Assembly (NCBI GenBank): GCA_003851245.1
Contig: BHEP01000025.1
Location: 1-39,635 of the forward strand
DNA from: Bacteroidales bacterium
GTDB lineage: Bacteria > Bacteroidota > Bacteroidia > Bacteroidales > Azobacteroidaceae
DNA: 39,635 nucleotides
Direction: 5' to 3'
The first letter of the stretch is position 1; each line of letters begins with the position of its first letter. The position numbers and the translations under genes are program-made. Shown piece after piece: positions 1 through 6,278 of this stretch. The notes under the pieces are model-generated. The model worked only from the letters and a program-made list of their open reading frames with translations, had not been told where the DNA came from and searched no databases.

Positions 1-1094
1 CCATCAGCCTCTCCCCCGACTCAATAAAGAGGCACAGCGACATAAAGATTGTTTATACACCAATACATGGCACTGGAGGTCAGCTAATTCCGCAGGCACT
101 CAAGGCTATGGGTTTTACCAACATCATTAATGTTCCTGAACAAGATATAGTGAGTGGCGATTTTCCAACGGTGGTATCGCCCAATCCGGAAGAGCCTGCA
201 GCACTGGCACTGGCTGTAAAAAAAGCACAAGAAACGGGTGCCGACTTGGTAATGGCTTCTGATCCTGATGCTGATAGGGTGGGCGCAGCAATACGAAATG
301 AGGATGGCGAATTTGTATTGGTCAACGGCAACCAGACCCTGCTTATTTATCTATACTACCTTATTCGCCGCTGGAAAGAATTGGGCAGGCTTACAGGAAA
401 TGAGTATGTTGTAAAAACAATAGTAAGCACCGAGTTGGCAAAACGAGTGGCAGAACAAAATGGAGTAGAAATTTTTGATTGCTATACAGGCTTCAAATGG
501 ATAGCTGCCGTTATGAAGTCCAATGAAGGAAAGAAAACTTATATTGGAGGTGGCGAAGAAAGCTATGGCTTCCTTGCCGAAGATTTTGTCAGAGATAAGG
601 ATGCCGTATCTGCTTGCATGCTCTTGGCAGAAATTGCCGCTTGGGCAAAAGACCAGGGAAAAACTCTCTATCAACTGCTGCAAGATATTTATTTGGAATA
701 TGGATTCTCAAAAGAAAGGGGTATATCTGTTGTGAAAAAAGGAAAATCGGGTGCCGAAGAAATTGAAGCGATGATGAAAGGTTTCAGGGAAAATCCCTTA
801 AAAGAAATTGCTGGTTCTAAGGTTGTTATGATCAAAGATTTTGCCAAACTAATTGGTACAGATCTGCTCCTCAATGAGCAGTTTACGCTAGATATGCCTA
901 CCACTGCCAATGTTCTGCAATATTTTACCGACGACAACACCAAAGTTTCCATTCGCCCCTCGGGAACGGAGCCCAAAATAAAATTCTATATTGAGGTGCA
1001 AAGTAAAATAAAATCCAGGGAAGATTTCCCTAGAGTAGAAGCCGAAACCGAAGCTAAGGTGGAGGCTGTTAGGGCATCTCTTATGAATGAATAG
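1..1094 (+). CDS. Phosphoglucomutase/phosphomannomutase family protein, C-terminal part (5' end outside window)
   Basis: An alpha-D-phosphohexomutase that moves phosphate between C1 and C6 of a hexose phosphate in the cytoplasm, feeding nucleotide-sugar or glycogen metabolism. The reading frame is open from base 3, so the gene enters from the left edge; the ATG at 108 is internal. Visible family motifs, in order, are TPIHGTGG (domain 2 entry), the metal-binding loop DPDADR, the sugar-binding loop GGGEESYG, and the phosphate-binding RPSGTEPKIKFYIE near the C-terminus. The catalytic phosphoserine loop must lie left of the window. Bacteroidota carry a roughly 580-residue mutase of this kind. Substrate (glucose or mannose) cannot be decided from what is visible. 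It converges on the wbpD-like gene with a 13-base gap and no clear terminator hairpin. Confidence 0.93.
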   Translation, partial: ISLSPDSIKRHSDIKIVYTPIHGTGGQLIPQALKAMGFTNIINVPEQDIVSGDFPTVVSPNPEEPAALALAVKKAQETGADLVMASDPDADRVGAAIRNEDGEFVLVNGNQTLLIYLYYLIRRWKELGRLTGNEYVVKTIVSTELAKRVAEQNGVEIFDCYTGFKWIAAVMKSNEGKKTYIGGGEESYGFLAEDFVRDKDAVSACMLLAEIAAWAKDQGKTLYQLLQDIYLEYGFSKERGISVVKKGKSGAEEIEAMMKGFRENPLKEIAGSKVVMIKDFAKLIGTDLLLNEQFTLDMPTTANVLQYFTDDNTKVSIRPSGTEPKIKFYIEVQSKIKSREDFPRVEAETEAKVEAVRASLMNE

Positions 1095-1107
1095 TGAGTA
1101 CTTATAG

Positions 1108-1686
1108 CTATGAAATTCTGCTAATTCTGCCTTCTTTGAGAGAGTAAGTCTGCTTGCTCTCCTCACAGAAGGCGGTATTGTTTTTGTCAAACACCAATTT
1201 ATTGCCATATTCGCTGACCCATCCCACCTGTTTGGCAGGGTTTCCAAAAACCAAGGCGTAAGGCAAAACATCTTTTGTGACCACACTTCCAGCACCTACC
1301 AAGGCATACTCTCCAATGCTTACTCCACAAATAATGGTGGCGTTGGCTCCTATGCTAGCCCCTTTTTTTACTCTGGTTTGCACATATTGTTCTTTCCTAC
1401 AAATAGCACTGCGAGGATTGAGTATATTGGTAAAAACGCAGGAGGGACCCAAAAATACGTCATCCTCACAGACAACTCCTGTATATACCGACACATTATT
1501 CTGTATTTTTACATTATTGCCCAATACCACCTTTGGAGAAATAACTACATTTTGACCTATATTACAGCTTTTACCTATCACAGCATATGCCATCACCTGC
1601 GAAAAATACCATATAGTAGTGCCTTCACCAATTTGACTCGTAGGGTCAATGATAACGAAATCTGAAGACTTGCAAAATTTACTCAT
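1108..1686 (-). CDS. wbpD: WbpD-like left-handed beta-helix N-acetyltransferase
   Basis: A 192-residue acyltransferase made almost entirely of hexapeptide repeats (for example IGKSCN, IGQNVV, LGNNVK, IGANAT, IGEYAL), the left-handed parallel beta-helix fold. The order TNILNPRSA ... KKGASIGANATIICG ... GAGSVVTKDV ... GNPAKQVGWVSEYG matches the WbpD/WlbB group, which N-acetylates the 3-amino group of UDP-2-acetamido-3-amino-2,3-dideoxyglucuronate for surface polysaccharide. The start is followed by MSKFCKSSDF and is the only sensible one. None of the pathway partners (WbpA, WbpB, WbpE) is present here. The stretch just upstream holds the tail of an unidentified truncated gene on the same strand, so wbpD may have lost its operon and promoter. 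The family call is firm; the exact substrate is inferred from family. Confidence 0.85.
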   Translation of the reverse strand: MSKFCKSSDFVIIDPTSQIGEGTTIWYFSQVMAYAVIGKSCNIGQNVVISPKVVLGNNVKIQNNVSVYTGVVCEDDVFLGPSCVFTNILNPRSAICRKEQYVQTRVKKGASIGANATIICGVSIGEYALVGAGSVVTKDVLPYALVFGNPAKQVGWVSEYGNKLVFDKNNTAFCEESKQTYSLKEGRISRIS

Positions 1687-1733
1687 ACATATAGTTGTAA
1701 AACATTATAATTAATTGGTAAATATACGTATTT

Positions 1734-1961
1734 TTATTCTATACTCAAGGCAAGGTTTTTTACAATCTTATATAAAAAAGCTTCTGGGAAGTGTTGTATT
1801 TGCCCCATGATTGCATCGATTGGCGATAAGGATGCGTCTATCCGCCGCCCCATACCCAGTGAGCCATGGGCTTGCGCACAAAGATTGCCCATAAAACGGT
1901 GAACAATAAGAATCTCGAAAACTTGATTAGTTAGGCAAAAGCCCCTATGATTGTATACAAT
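1734..1961 (-). pseudogene. Orphan C-terminal fragment of an unidentified protein
   Basis: The minus-strand frame is open from about 1961 to a TAA at 1734-1736 with no start codon placed to make a complete gene. The translated tail reads smoothly ([20 protein letters not shown], then [18 protein letters not shown] and FLYKIVKNLALSIE at the end) and looks like real protein, but I do not recognise the family. It ends 47 bases before the wbpD start on the same strand, a spacing typical of an operon. The left part is cut off where transposase remnants begin. I infer a gene destroyed by insertion and deletion; about the last 60 residues survive. Confidence 0.5.
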
Positions 1962-2079
1962 CTATCAAAAAGGAATAGTCGTTTCGCAGGACGAGTTGAA
2001 CCAAATAGCTTTATATAGAAACGAATTTCACGGAGAATGGAGCCACGCAATAAAACCAAATAACGTACATGTTATTTAA
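1951..2079 (+). pseudogene. ISAzo13-like transposase C-terminal remnant
   Basis: The plus-strand frame encodes a short tail containing SQDELNQIALYRNEFHGEW followed by a lysine-proline end and a TAA at 2077-2079. The RNEFHGEW(N/S) signature near the C-terminus resembles the end of ISAzo13 (Rhodopirellula-type) transposases as I remember them. Only about 40 residues remain and all catalytic parts are missing, so it is dead. The assignment rests on one motif from memory and is moderate. Confidence 0.45.
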
Positions 2080-2085
2080 TTGCAA

Positions 2086-2253
2086 CTCCTAAAGGTACGG
2101 ATTTTTAGTGAAGTAAGCGATAAACAGATTAAACAGATTAAACAGATTGAAAATATCCTAAATAATCGACCTCGTAAAAGACTCGGATACCTCACTCCTA
2201 ATGAAAAATTTAGATTAATTATTAATCAAAATTCACTTGCAATTGCAAGTTGA
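2086..2253 (+). pseudogene. IS30-family transposase C-terminal remnant, copy 1
   Basis: The last part reads NNRPRKRLGYLTPNEKF followed by the terminal ...IAS and a TGA at 2251-2253, the hallmark end of IS30-family transposases. It is nearly the same sequence as the better-preserved copy at 19714-19870. Relative to that copy it carries one extra base after GATTTT and a 9-base expansion (ATTAAACAG present three times at about 2116-2148), so the frame is broken upstream of ENILNNRP. No catalytic residues remain. Confidence 0.85.
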
Positions 2254-2301
2254 ATTCAGCAAATAATAAGATCATTTCTATCAATAATCATCTATTATTA
2301 C

Positions 2302-2309
2302 TACATTTG
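2302..2309 (+). promoter_or_regulatory. Bacteroidota -7 box of the metF promoter
   Basis: TACATTTG matches the Bacteroidota TAnnTTTG element exactly and lies 36 bases before the metF start. No good TTG element is seen 17-23 bases upstream, so only the -7 half is supported. Confidence 0.55.
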
Positions 2310-2316
2310 TACTAAA

Positions 2317-2340
2317 ATTATTCATTATTCATTATTCATT
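2317..2340 (+). repeat. Heptamer tandem repeat (ATTATTC) in the metF leader
   Basis: ATTATTC occurs three times perfectly in a row, followed by ATT. It sits between the -7 box and the metF ATG, so it should be transcribed as the start of the leader. A related array lies upstream of rsfS at 13153-13183. Confidence 0.8.
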
Positions 2341-2345
2341 TATTT

Positions 2346-3299
2346 ATGAGTGTTATTGATTTATTAAATGCTGGTAAAAAGACTGCCTTTTCTTTTGAGA
2401 TTTTGCCCCCACTAAAGGGCAATAGTTTTGAAAAGGTGTGTAATGTTATTGATAAACTGCGGGTTTTTGATCCACAATACATAAATATAACCACGCATCA
2501 TAGCGAAAACATTTACAAAACACTGCCCGACGGCTCTCTGCACAAAACAAATGTGAGGAAGCGTCCAGGCACGGTAGCTATTGCGGCGGCCATACAAAAC
2601 AAATATGGGATAAGTGCTGTTCCTCATGTCATTTGTAAGGGCTTTACTAAGGATGAAACTGAATACGGGCTTATAGACCTCAATTTTCTGGGCGTTCATG
2701 ATCTGCTCTTGCTTAGAGGCGATGCCAACAAATTGGAGAAAGACCAGATTCCTGAGGGGCAAAGTCATGCGCATACAATAGACTTGCAGGAGCAAGTAAA
2801 CGATTTTAATGAGGGCATTGCTGTCGATGGCTCCACATTTGAGAAGATGAAAACTCCCTTTAGCTACGGCGTTGCATGCTATCCCGAGAAGCATGAGGAA
2901 GCTCCTAATATGGATTCTGATATTTATTACCTCAAGCAAAAAATTGCAGCGGGAGCATCCTATGCAGTTACCCAAATGTTTTTTGACAACGAAAAATATT
3001 TTGCTTTTGTAGACCGTTGTAGATCCGAGGGTATTACAGTGCCTATTGTTCCTGGTATCAAACCCTTGGTTCTTTTGAGTCAATTGACCGTTTTGCCAAA
3101 GATATTTCGATCGGATATACCCGAAGCCTTGGCCAAAGAATTGCGCAAATGCAGTAGCGACGAACAAGCAAAGGCCGTGGGTGTTGAGTGGTGCATCGCT
3201 CAATGCAAGGAGCTAATAAGCAGGGATGTGCCAAGTTTGCATTTCTATACCCTGATGGCAACAGAGAGTGTGCGTAAGGTAGCAGAGGCTGTTTACTAA
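2346..3299 (+). CDS. metF: Methylenetetrahydrofolate reductase
   Basis: Reduces 5,10-methylene-THF to 5-methyl-THF with a flavin cofactor in the cytoplasm, providing the methyl group for methionine synthesis. The 317-residue length is standard for bacterial MetF. Visible features are the N-terminal FSFEILPP strand with its catalytic glutamate, VTQMFFDN-type folate-binding sequence (here AVTQMFFDNEKYF), the LLLLRGD strand and the VPGIKPL segment near residue 235. A -7 box and a heptamer repeat lie just upstream, next to IS debris, so the promoter region was probably remodelled by insertions. holB follows after 11 bases and is likely cotranscribed. Confidence 0.95.
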   Translation: MSVIDLLNAGKKTAFSFEILPPLKGNSFEKVCNVIDKLRVFDPQYINITTHHSENIYKTLPDGSLHKTNVRKRPGTVAIAAAIQNKYGISAVPHVICKGFTKDETEYGLIDLNFLGVHDLLLLRGDANKLEKDQIPEGQSHAHTIDLQEQVNDFNEGIAVDGSTFEKMKTPFSYGVACYPEKHEEAPNMDSDIYYLKQKIAAGASYAVTQMFFDNEKYFAFVDRCRSEGITVPIVPGIKPLVLLSQLTVLPKIFRSDIPEALAKELRKCSSDEQAKAVGVEWCIAQCKELISRDVPSLHFYTLMATESVRKVAEAVY

Positions 3300-3310
3300 A
3301 CTTATGTGCC

Positions 3311-4441
3311 ATGTATTTTAGAGATGTTGTAGGACAAAAAGACGTAAAAAATCAGTTAAGACAGTCTCTCAGAAAGTCTTATATGCCGCATGCCCGCATA
3401 TTTTCTGGGGCAGAGGGGGCTGGAGCCTTTCCCTTGGCTCTGGCTTATGCTCGCTATGTAATGTGTGAAAATCGATCAGAAGAGGACTCTTGTGGACATT
3501 GCTCTTCCTGCCTTAAGATCAATAATTTGGCACATCCTGATTTACATTTTGTTTTTCCCGTAGTGAAGGTAGTAAAACTTAAAAAATTTGTCTCTGATGA
3601 TTATATAGCAGAATGGCGTATTTTCCTGTCTAAAAACACCTATTTTAGGCTACCTTCATGGCTGGATGCTATAGATGCGGGAAATGCTCAAGGGCTGATT
3701 TCTGCCAAAGAGGGCGATGAGGTAATTAAAAAATTAAATTTTAAATCTTATGAGTCCGAATATAAGATAGTTATCATTTGGTTGCCCGAAAAGATGCATA
3801 ATACTTGTGCCAACAAGCTTCTAAAAATGATTGAAGAGCCTCCAGCAAAAACTATCTTTTTGATGGTTTCGGAAGCTCCTGATAAAATTATTTCCACCAT
3901 TCAGTCTCGCTCGCAGAGGCTGCACGTCCCCCCCATCATGGCAGAAGATATGCTTCTAGCCCTTTCTGCAAAATACGACATCAGTCAAGAGGATCTCGAT
4001 CTAGCATCTATAGTTCGTTTGTCTTCGGGCAGTTATTTGAAAGCACTTGAAGCAATCCAAGGTAAGGACTTGGCAGAAGCTCATCTCGAATTTTTTATTG
4101 CCATTATGCGTAATTCATGGACTCGCAATGTAATAGATATGAAGTCAAGAGCAGACGCTTTTAGAAACATGGGAAGAGATAAACAGAAATCTTTTTTGAC
4201 TTATGCGCAAAATTTGCTGAGGCAAAATTTTATTGCCAATTTTAGAATACCTGAAATCACCTATTTGAGCCGTACAGAAGCTGCATTCTCACAAAAATTT
4301 GCACCTTATATAAGCGAAAGGAATATACTTGAATTTATGGAAGAGCTGGCTTTGGCAGAACTACATGTTGAGCAAAACGTGAATCCTCGCATGATATTTT
4401 TCGACTTGTCATTGAAGATTGCAGTATTACTGAAAAAATAA
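3311..4441 (+). CDS. holB: DNA polymerase III delta' subunit
   Basis: Clamp-loader subunit that helps load the sliding clamp on primed DNA. The N-terminus MYFRDVVGQKDV is the usual RFC/DnaX-like entry. The P-loop position reads GAEGAGAF, lacking the GKT lysine, as expected for the non-hydrolysing delta' subunit. Four cysteines (C52, C61, C64, C67 in CGHCSSC) form the zinc module. KLLKMIEEPP (sensor region) and SRSQRLHVPP follow, with the last in the place of the SRC motif of active subunits. The length of 376 fits Bacteroidota homologues. It precedes ricT-gldH, an order I recall as common in Bacteroidota, but a promoter and 150 bases separate it from ricT. Confidence 0.9.
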   Translation: MYFRDVVGQKDVKNQLRQSLRKSYMPHARIFSGAEGAGAFPLALAYARYVMCENRSEEDSCGHCSSCLKINNLAHPDLHFVFPVVKVVKLKKFVSDDYIAEWRIFLSKNTYFRLPSWLDAIDAGNAQGLISAKEGDEVIKKLNFKSYESEYKIVIIWLPEKMHNTCANKLLKMIEEPPAKTIFLMVSEAPDKIISTIQSRSQRLHVPPIMAEDMLLALSAKYDISQEDLDLASIVRLSSGSYLKALEAIQGKDLAEAHLEFFIAIMRNSWTRNVIDMKSRADAFRNMGRDKQKSFLTYAQNLLRQNFIANFRIPEITYLSRTEAAFSQKFAPYISERNILEFMEELALAELHVEQNVNPRMIFFDLSLKIAVLLKK

Positions 4442-4452
4442 ATAGGTGTTTC

Positions 4453-4485
4453 TTTGTTTTTATATTCAATAATGTTGTAAATTTG
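4453..4485 (+). promoter_or_regulatory. Probable promoter for ricT-gldH
   Basis: TTTG at 4453-4456, a 21-base spacer and TAAATTTG at 4478-4485 match the Bacteroidota TTTG-N17-23-TAnnTTTG pattern. The predicted leader is about 100 bases. It lies just after the holB stop. Confidence 0.6.
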
Positions 4486-4592
4486 CGAGACTAATTCACT
4501 AGGATTTCTACAAATTGCTTTTTCTTCCTTGTCTATAGGAGGACATTGGCAATTATAATGTTTAGAATCCCTATAAACAGGAAAATATAAAA

Positions 4593-5804
4593 ATGGAATT
4601 TAAATATATAGGAGCCGGTTGCTGCAAGATGAATAAAAAAGGCTGTAGCAAAACCCAAGATAATAAATTGAATACTTACGATTGGCTCTGTGATATTCCC
4701 GAATCTCAGGGAATGACAGATATGGTAGAAGTACAGTTCAAGAGCACCCGCAAGGCATATTTTCTTAACAACACTAAAATGCCCTTGGAAAAAGGAGATA
4801 TCGTGGCTGTGGAATCAAGTCCAGGCCATGATATAGGTACAGTTTCGCTGACAGGGAAATTGGTATTGTTGCAAATGAACAAAAATCGTATTTCTCCACA
4901 CTCTGAAATTAGGCGTGTGTATAGAAAGGTAAAGCCCGGAGATATTGAAAAATATGAAGAGGCTAAGTCAAGAGAGCAGGACACGATGACCAAGGCTCGA
5001 CTTATTGCGAACTCACTGGGGCTAAACATGAAAATTGGTGATGTGGAATATCAGGGAGATGGTAGCAAGGCAATTTTCTATTATATTGCAGATGAGAGGG
5101 TTGATTTTAGGCAATTGATAAAAGACCTGGCGGAAGCTTTTAGGGTGCGTATAGAAATGAAGCAAATAGGGGCTAGGCAAGAGGCTGGCCGTATTGGTGG
5201 AATTGGCCCTTGTGGGCGTGAACTTTGCTGCTCTGGATGGATGAATAATTTCGTGTCTGTATCAACAAGTTCTGCCAGACATCAGGACATATCTCTTAAC
5301 CCACAAAAACTGGCGGGGCAGTGTGGCAAACTTAAGTGCTGCTTAAATTACGAGGTAGACACCTATGTTGAGGCTCAAAAAAAATATCCCTCGCGCGACA
5401 TACCATTAGAAACTCTGGATGGAACTTATTATCATTTTAAAACTGACATTTTGAAAAATTTGATGATGTATTCTACAGACAAGCATTTTGTTGCCAATGT
5501 GGTTTCTATTACTTCCGAAAGGGCTACTGAGGTGATAAAAATAAATAGAAATGGTATTAAGCCTGAGTCGCTGGCAATTGAAGATATGAGCAGCAAGCCC
5601 GAAAAAGAAAATAAGGATATTTTGGAGGGAAGTGTGACTCGTTTTGATAAGGTGAAAAATAAAAATAAAAGAACAGGTAGACCACCTCAAGCTGCAAGAG
5701 ACCAAGAAATAAAGCTTGTACAAACAACTTCTCCCAATGAGACTGCTCAGCAACAGAGGCCCATTCTTAAATTGAAGAAAGAAAATGAAAGGCCACAAGA
5801 GTAA
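4593..5804 (+). CDS. ricT: PSP1-domain regulatory iron-sulfur-type protein (RicT/YaaT homologue)
   Basis: A 403-residue protein with the PSP1 core. Cysteine clusters are at the N-terminus (GAGCCKMNKKGC), in the middle (GGIGPCGRELCCSGW) and shortly after (GQCGKLKCCLNYEVD); this cysteine pattern is the PSP1/RicT signature. In Bacillus, RicT joins RicA and RicF in a complex with iron-sulfur clusters that affects mRNA maturation; in Bacteroidota RicT is usually found without those partners, and its job is unclear. The C-terminal 100 residues are charged and low in complexity. The gldH start lies inside its last codons (20-base overlap), so the two are translationally linked. Family assignment is firm; function is not. 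Confidence 0.85.
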   Translation: MEFKYIGAGCCKMNKKGCSKTQDNKLNTYDWLCDIPESQGMTDMVEVQFKSTRKAYFLNNTKMPLEKGDIVAVESSPGHDIGTVSLTGKLVLLQMNKNRISPHSEIRRVYRKVKPGDIEKYEEAKSREQDTMTKARLIANSLGLNMKIGDVEYQGDGSKAIFYYIADERVDFRQLIKDLAEAFRVRIEMKQIGARQEAGRIGGIGPCGRELCCSGWMNNFVSVSTSSARHQDISLNPQKLAGQCGKLKCCLNYEVDTYVEAQKKYPSRDIPLETLDGTYYHFKTDILKNLMMYSTDKHFVANVVSITSERATEVIKINRNGIKPESLAIEDMSSKPEKENKDILEGSVTRFDKVKNKNKRTGRPPQAARDQEIKLVQTTSPNETAQQQRPILKLKKENERPQE

Positions 5805-6264
5805 GATCTATTTTTGCCTGTTTATCTATTTTTGCCTTTTTGCAGCATGCTCTCGAAGAGATGTTTATCAAGAATTTCACTCTTTGCCGAAGTCTTCTTG
5901 GAGCAAAGAAAAAGCTCTTGAGTTTGACGTGAATATTCAAGATAGCATTTCAGAGCATAGTATTTCTATAGAAATTCGCCATAGCTACAATTTCGCATAT
6001 CGCAATTTGTGGCTATCGGTAGAATGCTCGGGCCCTGAAGGATACACTAGCAATGATCTTATGAACTGCGAACTTGCCGATGCCTCAGGAGAATGGTTCG
6101 GTTCGGGGATTAGCCTGCGTGCTCAGAGCTTCATTTACAAATCTTCAATAAAATATCCTCGCAAGGGGAGATATATTTATACCATTAGGCACGGAATGCG
6201 CAATGATGTTTTGCACGGAATTTCGGATATTGGACTTTTAGTAAAGAGCGCTTCTGAAAAATAA
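5785..6264 (+). CDS. gldH: Gliding-motility lipoprotein GldH
   Basis: A 159-residue exported lipoprotein. The N-terminus has a basic start, a hydrophobic run (IYFCLFIYFCLF) and a lipobox LFAAC with the lipidated cysteine near residue 22. The body contains the GldH pattern YxFxxxNLWLSVE, a central GSG, and the C-terminal RHGMRNDVLHGISDIGLLV. GldH is needed for gliding in Flavobacterium johnsoniae but is conserved in many non-gliding Bacteroidota, so motility does not follow from it. It overlaps ricT by 20 bases. It converges on tamL with 14 bases between stops; I see no strong terminator hairpin there. Confidence 0.85.
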   Translation: MKGHKSKIYFCLFIYFCLFAACSRRDVYQEFHSLPKSSWSKEKALEFDVNIQDSISEHSISIEIRHSYNFAYRNLWLSVECSGPEGYTSNDLMNCELADASGEWFGSGISLRAQSFIYKSSIKYPRKGRYIYTIRHGMRNDVLHGISDIGLLVKSASEK

Positions 6265-6278
6265 ATTTTTGAGCACAA

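Noticed and set aside
2236..2251. 16-base palindrome ACTTGCAATTGCAAGT as a possible operator
   Set aside because: It lies within the coding end of the IS30 remnant; copy 2 has base changes in it. It is better explained as part of the IS end than as a binding site.
2412..3203. Long open frame on the minus strand inside metF
   Set aside because: It is antisense to a well-supported metF with all family motifs, and its translation does not resemble a protein family.
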